Shown: positions 10,456 to 20,459 of the stretch, in pieces
Position numbering within the stretch: position 1 is the first letter of the stretch
How the letters are laid out: each line of letters starts with the position of its first letter
Source of the DNA: Penaeus vannamei
Lineage: Eukaryota; Arthropoda; Malacostraca; Decapoda; Penaeidae
DNA length: 64,000 nucleotides
Assembly (NCBI RefSeq): GCF_042767895.1
Contig: NC_091590.1
Coordinates: 1,198,052 to 1,262,051 of the forward strand
Direction: 5' to 3'
Notes under the pieces: generated by a model
What the model saw: the letters and a program-made list of their open reading frames with translations, nothing else
Told to the model about the DNA's origin: nothing
Database searches by the model: none
Translations under genes and position numbers: made by a program

Positions 10456-11460
10456 CGCTCCGAAAAATTGCCAGATACAAAATCACCCTTATAACTCCCT
10501 TTACCCCAAACCCCCATCCTTCCCCCCTCCAATACCATCCTAAATCCTCCCACACCACCCGCATCCTTCCCTCAATTCCTCTGCTGCAACACTACAATTT
10601 AAGGACATTATATTGCATGGGCTCATTATAATGGAGTGCGTGTGTGCGCCCATGCAAACACTGTTCATACGTTCGTGCGCATAGAGCGCGTAGGCACGAA
10701 AGTAGGTGCATATGCGCGCATGTACGTGCGCATACATGTCTACAGACTCATACCAGTGCACGGGAGTTTAAATCCATGTGCGGATACATAGGTACGCATG
10801 CGTCTGTTTGTCTAACCATGCCTAAAAGCTTCCATATAGCTTTGTGATTGGGTACAATATGTATGGGTCTGCGCCGTGCTTGTACATGGGTTTAAAGGCG
10901 AATATGCAAATTTGTACATATGGTGTATATATTCACGTGTGAATGTGTACATATATACACGTGTATATATGCATGTATGTATGTGTATGTGCATATAGGT
11001 ATATATATGCGAGTATATGTGTAGGTATAGGTAGACATATGTAGGTATGGGTATGTGTGTGTATATGTATAGGTATACGTATATGTGTTTTATGCAGGAC
11101 GTAGGAAGGTGGATAAATAAATAAGTATATGTATATATGTATGTACGTGTGTATGTGAGTAGAGGTAGTTTTATGTAAAGCAAGTACATGTGTATACACA
11201 TGTGCGTGAGCACATGCAGGGATAGATATATGCGTACGTATAGTGATATGTAGGTTTGCGAGGTATGCATAAAGGGGTGTTTACATATACACGGGTGAGT
11301 ACACTCATGTATACTCACTCACTTATCAGTAACATATAAAAAGCACATAAAGGGACAGGCGATGTAAACTAGGACTAGGGCAGACTATGATGGACATGTG
11401 TGTAGTCATTTATAACATTGGAATACGTATCCATATCCATAAGCATAGAAACAAGAATAA
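10456..11460. repeat. ~1-kb TG/CA and TA cryptic simple repeat inside RTE leader
   Basis: This is alternating purine-pyrimidine sequence (TGTATATG-like words with GTAGG breaks) without a fixed unit, preceded by a C-rich part at 10480-10580. It is absent between the corresponding positions of the leader at about 6285 but recurs at 60823-61860. It is therefore either an insertion into the leader or the full-length leader, of which other copies are deletions. ORFs over it are low-complexity shadows. It could adopt Z-DNA or cruciform structure. Confidence 0.6.
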
Positions 11461-13164
11461 AAGGTGTGTGCTTGCATATGCATATGCGTGGGAACGAGCA
11501 TATGCGTAGTACTGAGAGCATGTGCGGGAATAAATATGTCTGCATCAGGTGCACATACGCACAAGTGAAGCTAACAAATAAAAAAATTCACACATATATG
11601 CACTTCTGATACTTTGCCCAGCTCACGGGAGTATACCCTGGTGTAGTGAGCGGGCCGTGCAGTGCCGTCTTGTCCACACCAGGAGACCAAACCTGCGGGG
11701 GGGACTTATCAATGGCATTCCGGCTAAATTACTCCCCTCCCACCAAGATACACCTAAGCCAGTAGGTGGGAGGAAAATCGGCTGTTCACCTCCCAATATA
11801 AAATCCATGAACATACAAAGAAAAGGCCCTCATTCCCCGGAGGCGAAGGACCCCCTGGAGGCGGCGATCAGGATCGCCCGGGAGCAGAGGGTGCAAAAAA
11901 TAATGGGGAAAAGCCCGCCCCACGTTGATGAACCTTTGCACATACAATATAAGGACCATGAGAACTGAATCCGATTTACTTGCTTTACGGGAGGAATCTT
12001 CCATTAAATGGAATGTAGTAGGACTCTGCGAAGTTAGAAGACTAGGCGAAGAGAGAAGTTAATAAATGATGGACACGTGCTATATTGGAGAGGAAAACCT
12101 CAGGGTAGCAAACAGGAATTAGGGGTAGGGCTTTAAAACACAAACTCATAGAAAAGAACATCGTAGAACTCTATAGTATAAGTAATAAAACTAAACAATA
12201 GATACAACTTAAAAAATTTTTAAAGTATGCTCCAACCTGCAGCCACAGTGAACATTTCATAGAAGCTCTCTATTTCTTCATCATTTAGCCAGCAAGAGAA
12301 TAAAAACCCCCTTTCACAATAATTATGGGCGATTTTAATGCCAAAATAGGTAAAAAGACAGAGGGAGAAACCGCACAACGAGACGGGGCAAATGCGAGTC
12401 GACTTTGCGGAGGCTCGATCACTCAATATCATGAATACATTCTTCGAAAAAAGAGTAGAACGGAAGTGGACATGGAAGTCGCCTTCTGACGTCAAAAACG
12501 AAATTGACTTCATAATTTCAAATAGGCGCGATATAATAAAAAAGTAGAAGTTATCAATAAAGTAAATGTTGGCAGCGACCATAGAATGGTGAGAGGCGAA
12601 ATTAAAATACACCTCAGAAGGGAAAGGAACAAACTAATACGTAAACCACAGCCAAACTTAGCTAACTTGAAGATCAGAGCAACAGAATTTAGCCTAAACA
12701 TCCAAAACAGATATTCACTTCTCCGCGACGAAGATCTCAACATCGACCAAATTAATAAACAGTTCAATGACATAATAAAGGAAGCTGAACTTGAAGTAGG
12801 CTGTAAGAACGACAAGCAAAGCTCCAGCAAGCTCTCGGTAGAAACTAAATAGCATATACAAACACGTAGGGCCATGAAAGTATCATCAAACTGGGGCAAG
12901 ATAGAATTAGTTGAACTAACAAAGACCATAAATAAAAAGAAGAGGGAAGTACGGAAATTCAATACTCAAATAATAAATGAAGCAGTGATTTCAGTTACCA
13001 GCATGAAAGCAACTAAAAGCAGACTAGGAATAGGGAGAAATCAAATTATGCAATTAAGAAACCAGACGGAGAAGTAACATATAACAAGAATGAAATCAAA
13101 GTAGTGGAAGACTTTTACAGGAATCTATACAACTCAAACGAACAGCCACAAATAGAAGCAAACG
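11461..13164 (+). pseudogene. RTE fragment 2: leader end plus endonuclease, RT lost
   Basis: The leader portion (11461-11800) is followed by the same ORF start region near 11809. The endonuclease is badly frameshifted in 11950-12300. A longer open part at 12586-12852 covers the linker after the SDHR block, and another runs 12874-13077. The RTE sequence ends abruptly at about 13164, just after the QPQIEAN residues and before the RT palm. It is joined there to a linker and Penelope B sequence. The same breakpoint occurs at 31074 and 38725, so this truncated form was copied as part of a larger unit. Confidence 0.8.
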
Positions 13165-13265
13165 GTCGTCGAGCCGCTCGAGATTTCAATTTTTCTTCCC
13201 CGACGATCTTCTTAGAAGATCGTCGATGAAACGAATCGGTAAGCATCTGCCATTGTTTCTTGTGT
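13165..13265 (+). repeat. Recurring linker with short hairpin between RTE and Penelope B
   Basis: This block of about 100 bases starts GGTCGTCGAGCC. It contains an imperfect inverted repeat around the GACGATCTT and AAGATCGTC words and leads into the Penelope B C-terminal region. It is repeated at 31075-31195 and 38726-38860 at the same junction. Its origin is unknown. Confidence 0.6.
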
Positions 13266-13900
13266 TCTCATTGGAAAGTGTGGTTCCTAGAGACTGAAAT
13301 TACCGTAATTCTTTCAAAAAACACAAATACCCCAAAGGTCTCCTGCTGAACCTCAAAAAAAAGACGAAGAACGAATATAAAGATCCAACCCTGCAATACC
13401 TTCTAATTTTCTCGTATTACCTCCATGTAATCTCTCCCAGACGATCAGCAAATACTTTGACAATACAATGACCATCGCCAGCACATCTGGGGAAAAGATA
13501 CATGACCTAATACAAGAAAAGAAAACCGAAAGGAAACCCCAACGGTGCGGTATATCGCATCCCCCGCAGCAGTTGCGATAAGGATACATGGTGAAACGGG
13601 ACGGGGTTTCAACCCCAGGATCAACGAACATCGAGCCGACGTCCGTCACCATAGAACTTAACAACATGGTGGTTCATGTAGATAAAGTTGGACATCTACC
13701 GAACTGGAAAGAAGCTGAAATAATCCATGAAGGATTAAGCAAATAAAAAAAGGAAGGTCATAGAAGCGATACATTGCGACAGAAAAATATGAACACTGCA
13801 TCGGGTAGATTCATACTTTCCAAGATCGCGGCAGCAATTATGAGTACAACGAGAGCGAGGTCACGGTCATCAGGTGATTCATCAGCTCCTATGTAATATA
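13266..13900 (+). pseudogene. Penelope-like B, C-terminal connector and GIY-YIG fragment
   Basis: Frame-shifted translation gives the connector (ending TSGEKIHDLIQEK near 13495) and the GIY-YIG endonuclease core (VYRIP followed by the Cys pair, GETG, then INEHRADVRHH near 13622). Lesions are present in each block. The RT domain is absent upstream. Better preserved paralogues are at 31388-31630 and 35550-35940. The unit is non-coding now. Confidence 0.75.
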
Positions 13901-14660
13901 AATATGCTGTGTATTCTCCCAAATGTATGTTTTTTGATTAAGATAATCGAAACCGGTAAAATACATTTTTGTATTGTGAAGATATTCGTTCATAGCTTTC
14001 CACACGTGTCAACATAAATACGGTTCATACTGACAAAGATAAGATTTTTGTATAGAAACTTTAGAATGCCTCGGTGTAAGCCTGATTTTGAAAAATTCAC
14101 TTAGTAAAGGGGAAGGGGGGTTTTGATGGTAGGAAATTTAAACAGACCCTCCCCCCCCTCCTCCTCTCCTCTATACATTTTCGGAGTCGGGAATGGTGGA
14201 AGGAACTACTGAATCTCTGATCATGTCGTAAAAAGGGCGGTGAATCTGAAGGGCATTTCTCAAGCATACCAAGATAAGACTACATTTACTAAGGGTATCT
14301 CGCTTCCAGGTAAATTTCTATGAGTTAATCGTATAAAAACTTGTTTGGCTTTCATTATGAATATGAACATTTCTGATATTGTGTGTTTTTAAATTTTGAT
14401 GGGGAATCAATCAGTATTATTTATTCAAAGGTGTTACTGTTCGAAGTACGATTGCCATTTTTCATTGGGATGGATCTTTGAACGAATTCAACCTTAGCAA
14501 AGATGAGTATCTGAAGCCTTGAATTTTATCAGACATACGTACTTTAATTTGTGTACTGCTGCCATTTTAAATCCCGGTGTTTAATGTGTTTCTCTTTGTT
14601 ACAGCTTTTGAGGATGCATGTGCGTGTGTGTTACATTATTTAATATGAATGTATTATTGA
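13901..14660 (+). pseudogene. Remnant of SIM-like gene locus, last exon deleted
   Basis: The sequence matches the 5' part of the spliced gene described at 32332-32990: decayed promoter region (14110-14250), exon-1-like segment (14270-14310), exon 2 (about 14400-14510) and the long form of intron 2 with its TTGTTACAG acceptor near 14604. Only a few bases of exon 3 remain before the sequence jumps into the downstream repeat near 14615. The same truncated structure is at 39560-40180. Confidence 0.6.
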
Positions 14661-14852
14661 TATTTTTCTTGTTTGCAAATACAAATCAAGAAATTGCGTT
14701 CAACGAATTTTATAATCCTTTCATTGAATTCTATGCTTATAAACGAGGTGTTTTTTGATGATGAGGAACAAGCAGTAAATGTTTGATTAATTAGTGTTGT
14801 ACCTGACTGCAGAGGATGACATTATTGAGAGGTTTTGAGTTACATGTTCTGA
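14661..14852 (+). repeat. Downstream direct-repeat copy (single)
   Basis: This is one copy of the ~310-base sequence that follows the SIM-like gene in duplicate elsewhere (compare 19073-19390). It contains an AATCAAGAAATTG block and a GTTTGATTAATTAG block, and ends at the inverted repeat. Confidence 0.6.
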
Positions 14853-15102
14853 CATGGTAGAAAAACCCACAATGCACAAATTAGATTTATGAAAGAGTGA
14901 AGCAACAGTTTCAGAATCGTCCTCGACCTCCCTTCGTTTCCGTTTCCTGTCATCACCTGCCCCGTATTCTCGAGTGCTTCTTCTCCCTCTTACACTGCTT
15001 CCTCTCCTTTTCCTCCTCAGACCAGAAGATGGAATCGAGGATTCCAAAATTATCACTTTCTTCAACAAGTCTAGTTTGTGCATTGTGGGTTTTTCTACCA
15101 CA
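14853..15102. repeat. Large imperfect inverted repeat (hairpin), copy 1
   Basis: The left arm from 14854 (TGGTAGAAAAACCCACAATG onward) is mirrored by the right arm ending at about 15100. Arms are about 60-75 bases and the spacer is about 100 bases and C/T-rich. Other copies are at 19390-19631, 33906-34150, 40437-40670 and 53591-53841, always just 5' of the Penelope B N-terminal ORF. It may be abutting ends of TIR-bearing units or a transcribed hairpin. Confidence 0.8.
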
Positions 15103-15132
15103 GCATTAACACAGATTTTTTTCCCATTCATC

Positions 15133-15930
15133 ATGGCCCCCAGAAAAAAGAAATCTCCTGTTCGACTCCTTCCCGACTTGGTTCCTCCTTTCGTGCTTTT
15201 GAGGATTTGCCATCGTCACAGCCAACGGTAGAATCAACGTTTCCTCTCAGACTCCCTTAGGGGCAAGTGCTCCCTTCCTCGATCTGAAATCTCCTGAAGC
15301 ACTCACATGAAGGACCCCCTTTTCCGGATTATGCTCGTCCCCTCTTCCTTGAACGGATCCCGCGGTAGGAGGGATGTCAAGCAGGCCTACTATCGCTCAA
15401 GGGTTCGTTCTGACCTGAAGGAACAGCTCCATGGCCACGTCTTCCAGCCATAGCCGACGTGGCCCACGATTCTTCCCCGCTCACCACCACCCATGTCCGC
15501 TCTCTCACCCAGAAACTCTCCAACCAAACCTCCTGTAGTCCCTGGTCCTGTTTCTCCCTCACCGACAATGTTTCCATCCTTTCCTCGCTGTCCTTGACCT
15601 CTCACCAATAACAGCTCCTTGGCTTCGGTCTTTCTTTTGCACTCGGCCCCTCCTCCTTACCTCCACTGACATTATCTCTTCCTTTGACCGTTTCATCTCC
15701 ACCCATAGAAACTCCTTTCCTTTTCTCCCTCCTTCATGGGGCCTTCCTCCCGGCCCTCGAGTCCCTCCTTCACCCCAACCCTTCCATTCCCGGGGTTACC
15801 GAGAGGCCCTTCACAGCCTACTCAGGGAGGATGTCACCATTTTGCCTTCTGACAAAGGGTCGGTGGAGTTTCCCCGGCTAGACACTGTATGAAGATCGTG
15901 TGAGGGTAATAATCAATGGGCCCAGAAAAG
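15133..15930 (+). pseudogene. Penelope-like B N-terminal region (heavily frameshifted)
   Basis: Homologous to 40703-41350 but with many indels. Recognisable pieces are the start near 15134, RSLTQKLS-like text near 15497 (shifted), and HRNSFP-to-SVEFPRLDTVYEDRV near 15690-15900. The reading stops in poly(A) at about 15949 before any RT motif. The sequence around TILPSDKGS (about 15836-15860) shows that the entry to the RT (DKG) was present in this subfamily. Confidence 0.65.
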
Positions 15931-15944
15931 ATGGACAAAGAGCT

Positions 15945-16171
15945 AAGAAAAAAAAAAAAAAAAAAACAGGGGGGTTTTACGCATAGCCCTTCGTAGGCTT
16001 ATCCTGGCGACAAAGAATTAGCTGGCGCCCAATGCTCCCTCTCCTCTGAGGACTAGTATTTTTTTTTTTAAAGGGGGACCAGATGCCTATATGAACTTCG
16101 AGGAAAATCAACCTCGAAATTCAATAAAGTGTAAGGTAAGGAACCAGAAAGTTATGTTGGTCTATAAAAAA

Positions 16172-16230
<59 letters not shown>

Positions 16231-16256
16231 AAAAAAATAATAATAATAAATTTATT

Positions 16257-16288
<32 letters not shown>

Positions 16289-16311
16289 TATTTATATATA
16301 TATATTATATA

Positions 16312-16371
<60 letters not shown>

Positions 16372-16440
16372 TTATATATATATTACACTGCACTGTACAT
16401 TGTCGCCTGAACATAAGAGTGCATTTATCTCTAAACTATA
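15945..16440. repeat. A-flanked ~200-bp insert plus (AT)n/(TAA)n tract
   Basis: Poly(A) (15949-15966) is followed by about 200 bases of single-copy-like sequence (GCATAGCCCTTCGTAGGC onward), a second A run (16168-16189) and then AT, TAA and TTTATA microsatellite to about 16383. The same order is at 34986-35407. It sits exactly where the Penelope B reverse-transcriptase core should be. The insert may be a short retroposon; no tRNA-type promoter boxes were found. Confidence 0.65.
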
Positions 16441-17190
16441 ATCGGTATTTCTTATATATCTTGACTTCCATTGCTCCGAATTTAAAGATTATAATATCCA
16501 CTATTACTCCACACACAGCAATAAAACGAAATCTGGTGTTGTAATTGGGTTCTTAATCCGGCCACTGAGGATTTTCAGCCCTGAGTTCCTAGAGAGTGAA
16601 GTTACTTGTGTAATCAATTCTTTCATGAAACACAAATACCCCAAAGGTCTCCTGCTGAACCTTAGAAAGAAGACGAAGAACGAACATACAAGATCCAACC
16701 CTGCAATACCTTCTAATTTTCTCGTATTACCTCCATGTAATCTCTCCCAGACGGTCAGCAAATACTTCGGCAATACAATGAACATCGCCAGCACATCCGG
16801 GGAAAAGATACATGACCTAATACGAGAAAAGAAAACCGAAAGGCAACCCCAACAGTGCGGTATATCGCATACCCTGCAGCAGTTGCGATAAGGCATACTA
16901 TGGTGAAACGGGACGGGGTTTCAACACCAGGATCAACGAACATCGAGCCGACGTCCGTTACCATAGAACTTCCAACAACATGGTGGTTCATGTAGATGAA
17001 GCTGGACATCTACCGAACTGGAAAGAAGCTGAAATAATCCGTGAAGGATTAAGCAAATACAAAAGGAAGGTCATGGAAGCTGCATACATTGCGACAGAAA
17101 AATATGAACACTGCATCGGGTAGATTCATACCTTCCAAGGTCGCGGCAGCAATTATGCGTACAACGAGCATGAGGTCACGGTCATCAGGT
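16441..17190 (+). pseudogene. Penelope-like B, connector and GIY-YIG, copy 2
   Basis: The connector from about 16490 (YYSTHSNKTKSGVVIGF in frame) runs through FMKHKYPKGLLLNLRKKTK (16622-16680) and TSGEKIHDLIREKKT (about 16793) to the GIY-YIG part (CDKAYYGETGRGFNTRINEH region, 16880-16945) and the C-terminal HLPNWKEAEIIREGLSKYK (about 17008-17060). One frameshift lies near 16860-16890. There is no RT upstream because of the A-flanked insert. Confidence 0.8.
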
Positions 17191-17759
17191 GATTCATCTG
17201 TTCCCATGTGATATAAATATGCTGTGTATTCTCCCAAATCTATGTATTTCTAAGATATAATCGATGCCGGTAAAATACATTTCTTTTATTGCGAAGATAT
17301 TCGTTCATATCTTTCCAGACGTGTCAACATGAATACGGTTCATATTGACAAGGATTACAAGATTTTTCTATAGAAACTTTAGAATGTCGTGGTGTGGAAG
17401 ACTGATTTTGTAAAAATTCACTTAGTAAAAGGGAATGTGAGCGAATATTTTGCGGGTAGTGTACTTAAGTAGACCCTACTTCCCCCCCCTCCTCCTCCTC
17501 CTCCTCCTCCTCCTCCTCCTCCTCCTCCTCCTCCTCCTCCCATTTTCGGAGTCGGGAATGGTGGAAGGACCTACTGAATCTCTGATCATGTCGCAAAAAG
17601 GGCGGTCGAATCTGAAGGGTGACTTTCTCAAGCATACCAAGATAAGACTACATTTACTAAGTGTATCTCGCTTCCAGGTAATTTTCTATGAGTTAATCGT
17701 ATAAAAACTTGTTTGGCTTTCATTATGAATATGAATATTTGTGATATTTTGTGTTTTTA
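17191..17759 (+). other. Decayed upstream region of SIM-like gene with (TCC)n
   Basis: From about 17355 it matches 51560-51900, where a Cys-rich mini-ORF, promoter and exon 1 can be read. Here the mini-ORF has lost most Cys codons and the TATA box is replaced by GCAAAAAGG. A (TCC)n microsatellite occupies 17489-17540. 17191-17350 has no recognised content. Confidence 0.5.
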
Positions 17760-18419
17760 AATGTTGATGGGGAATCAATCAGTATTATTTATTCAAAAGT
17801 GTTACTGTTCGAAGTACAATTGCCATTTTTCATTGGGATGGATGTTTGAACGAATTTGCAAAGGTGAGTATCTGAAGCCTTGAATTTTATTAGACCTACG
17901 TATTTTTACGTAGCTTTTGAGGACGGTACCGATGCCTGCGTTAATGTCTTGCATAAACAGTGCGCGCGTTCACAATCAGCATTATCCCAGAGAAAAAGAA
18001 GGGTACTCGGATCGTCATTCTCTCCGGTGGAAGCCAGCACCTCCGGGATGGCAGCAGAGAGAGCTGGCACTTTCGTGGAACCAGAGGAGAGAACAGACCC
18101 ACCATTGCCTGTACACCGAGGTGTGTCACCCTGTTACATACCCCCTGAGAGGGTCGAGCCCTGCTCTCGCGTTGTTTTGCCTGCCGTGAGCCCCATCTCC
18201 CCTGCATACCATCCCGCGGGAATTAGAGAAGCTATTCCGTTTGTGGACATTTCGAGCGATAATGAAGAAGAGATTGGGGTGGCTGCGGAAGGATGTTCCT
18301 CTCCTGTATCGCCGTCTCTTTCAGATGAAAGCCCACTCATAGAAATTTCGAGTGGCGATTCTATCCAAATTATATCCCCTTGTGCATCGCCCACACTGAA
18401 TTTGGGTCTAACAAAATAA
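17760..18419 (+). CDS. Spliced NLS/SIM-like protein gene, copy B (exon 2 frameshifted)
   Basis: Exon 2 (to 17863) and exon 3 (17914-18419) flank a 50-base GT-AG intron. Exon 3 is open for about 168 codons. It contains a basic NLS-like SQRKRRV, Pro/Ser-rich spacers, and two hydrophobic-acidic motifs resembling SUMO-interaction motifs (FVDISSDNEEE, PLIEISSGDSIQII), and ends LNLGLTK. A 7-base deletion near 17850 breaks exon 2 compared with 32332-32434. It is nearly identical in exon 3 to the copy at 32485. A nuclear, SUMO-binding role is inference only. No homologue is recognised. Confidence 0.55.
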
Positions 18420-18722
18420 GCCTGATGAGGACAATCTATCCCAAGTGACAGATCTATCCTTCTGGGGGTCCCCATAGAATAATGTGTGTTTCTAAGAATG
18501 TATTATTATTTTTCTTTGCATGCTGATAAGAATAAAGACATTGAGTACATCGAATTTTATATTCCTTTCTGCTGAACTCTATACTTATAAACGAGGTGCT
18601 TTTCGATTGTTGGGAACAAACTGAATATCTGATTAATTAGTCTGTACCTGACTGCTGAGGTGATAACTATTATTAAGATGTTTTAAGGTAATGTAGGCCG
18701 TCCTGCATGTTCAAACAAGATG
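18418..18722 (+). repeat. Direct repeat, first copy, 3' of SIM-like gene
   Basis: It begins at the stop codon of the SIM-like ORF and includes AATAAAG (possible polyadenylation signal, about 18532). It is repeated, diverged, at 19073-19394. The pair recurs at 32990-33293 with 33590-33908 and at 52650-52962 with 53263-53595. Confidence 0.7.
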
Positions 18723-18819
18723 AATAGACGCTATTATTGATTTTATTAATGTGGTCGTTCGCTGACCTGACTCACATCGGTAATGACTTATTTTGCACGT
18801 GACCTGGGCGGTGGGAATG

Positions 18820-18921
18820 AAGGGGTGGGGACTTGGGATGGTTGGGGAGGGGTGGGGACTTGGGGTGGTTGGGGAGGGGTGGGGACTTGGGGAGGGGTGG
18901 GGACTTGGGGAGGGGGGGGGA
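18820..18921 (+). repeat. G-rich minisatellite with quadruplex potential
   Basis: Units of about 26 bases built on GGGGTGGGGACTTGGG and GGTTGGGGA, then shortened units, end in a G9 run. Many G4 tracts with short loops make G-quadruplex formation likely. The paralogous sites at 33395-33434 and 53069-53103 have only about one unit, so the array has expanded here or contracted there. Confidence 0.85.
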
Positions 18922-19072
18922 CGCCCGTTTGGTGTGCGTATTCCTATCAGTCACGGTTACTGATTTCCCGTAATCGATTATGATAATTCCGGAAGTCAGT
19001 AGGTCACTTCCTGTTATGACACGTCAGGTATGTCCATAACAGGATAGGAGGATAGCCATAGGGCCTAACTCA

Positions 19073-19389
19073 ATATGTCTGACGAAGACCATCTATCACT
19101 GGCGACAGATTTTGGGGGTCTATAGTATGGTTTGTGCATTTGCATGTGTTACATTATTTTATAAGTATGTATTATTGATATTTTTCTTGTATGCGAATAC
19201 AAATAAAGACATTGAGTACAACGAATTTTAAAATCCTTTCCACTGAATTCTCTGCTTATAAACGAAGTGCTTTTTGACGATGAGGAACAAGCTGTAAATG
19301 TTTGATTAATTAACGTCTATACCTGACTGCAGAGGATGACATTATTAATGAGGTTTTAAGGAAATGTAGGTCAAGTTACACGTTCAAAC
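19073..19389 (+). repeat. Direct repeat, second copy
   Basis: A diverged duplicate of 18418-18722, ending in the left arm of the inverted repeat. The 18923-19072 interval between the copies has no recognised feature. Confidence 0.7.
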
Positions 19390-19631
19390 ATGGTAGAAAA
19401 ACCCACAATGCCCAAACTAGATTTATTGAAGAATAAGTCTTGGAATCGTCCTCGACCTCCCTTCGTTCCCGTTCTCCTGTCCTCACCTGCCCAGTGTTCC
19501 CGAGTGCTTCTCCCTCGTATACTGCTTCCTCTCCCTTTCCTCCTCAGACCCGAAGATGGAATCGAGGACGATTCCGAAATTGTCACTTTCTTCAATAAAT
19601 CTAGTTAGTGCATTGTGGGTTTTTCTACCAT
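19390..19631. repeat. Large imperfect inverted repeat, copy 2
   Basis: Same arms as at 14853-15102. The arms start TGGTAGAAAAACCCAC and end GTGGGTTTTTCTACCA, with a CT-rich spacer near 19450-19550. Confidence 0.8.
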
Positions 19632-19657
19632 AGCATCAACACTGTTTTCCATTCATC

Positions 19658-20459
19658 ATGGACCCCACGGTTAAAAGAAATCTCCTGTTCCTGTTTACCT
19701 CCTTCTCCGCCTTGGTTCCTGCCTTTCGTGCTTTTGAGGCTTCTGATATCGCCACAACCAGACGGAAGAATCAACTTCGTTTCCTCAGAGACTACCTTGA
19801 GGAGCAGGTGCTCCCTTCCTTGATCTGCAATCTCCTGAAGCACTTGGATGAAGGATCTGCCTTTCTGGATTATGCTCGTTCCCTCCTTGAACGGATCCGC
19901 GCTGGTAGGAGGGATGTCGAGCATGCCTACTATCGCTCGAGGGTGCGTTCTGACCTGAAGAAACAGCTCCATGGCCACGTCTTCCAACTCCTAGCCGACG
20001 TGGCCCACGATTCTTCCCGGTTCTTCACCACCCATGTCCGCTCTCTCACCCAGAAACTCTCCAACCTCACCTCCTGTACTCCCTGGTCCTGCTTCTCCCT
20101 CACCAGTGCTGTTACCAACCTTTCCTCCCTATCCTTGACCCTTCACAATTCTTTGGCTTGGGTCTTTCCTTTGCTCTACGCTCTCCCCCTATTACCTCCA
20201 TTATTTCTTCCTTCGACCACTTCATCTCCACCCATAGGAACTCTCTGCCTGATGTCTCCCTCCTTCATGGGGTCTTCCTCTCGGCTCTCGGGTTAATCCT
20301 TCATCCCAACCCTTCCATTCCCAGGCGTTACCGAGAGGCCCTTCGCAGCCTGCTCTGGGAGGATGTCACCATTTTGCCTTCTGACAGGCCTAGGACCTGT
20401 TAGATGACGCTTCCACCTATGCCCCCTGACCAGTGACCCCTGGGAATGTATTGCTGCTA
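19658..20459 (+). pseudogene. Penelope-like B N-terminal ORF, joined to polymerase B
   Basis: ATG at 19658 (MDPTVKR) opens 27 bases after the inverted repeat. The N-domain includes RRKNQLRFLRDYLEEQVLPS (about 19764-19823; the Arg-Trp of other copies reads Arg-Arg), then RSLLERIRAGRRDVEHAYY and VTNLSSLSLTLHNS. A frameshift follows near 20160. The last Penelope residues are readable near 20330-20480 (TILPSDRPR, stop, then STYAPLTSDPWECIAA in another frame). The DKG RT motif is deleted. About 20480 the frame passes directly into polymerase sequence. The junction is the same in all four copies. Confidence 0.75.

Noticed and set aside
10812..11318. 168-codon minus ORF rich in His, Tyr, Thr and Ile
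   Set aside because: Falls in TG/TA cryptic simple repeat. The homologous repeat at 60821-61860 does not keep the frame.
18421..18450. CTGATGA motifs after the SIM-like stop codon (also 33000, 52656, 59760; CTGACGA at 19078) tested as hammerhead ribozymes
   Set aside because: The helix II-like stem can be drawn, but the obligatory GAAA is CAAG, AAGT or GACA in these copies, and no stem I partners were seen.
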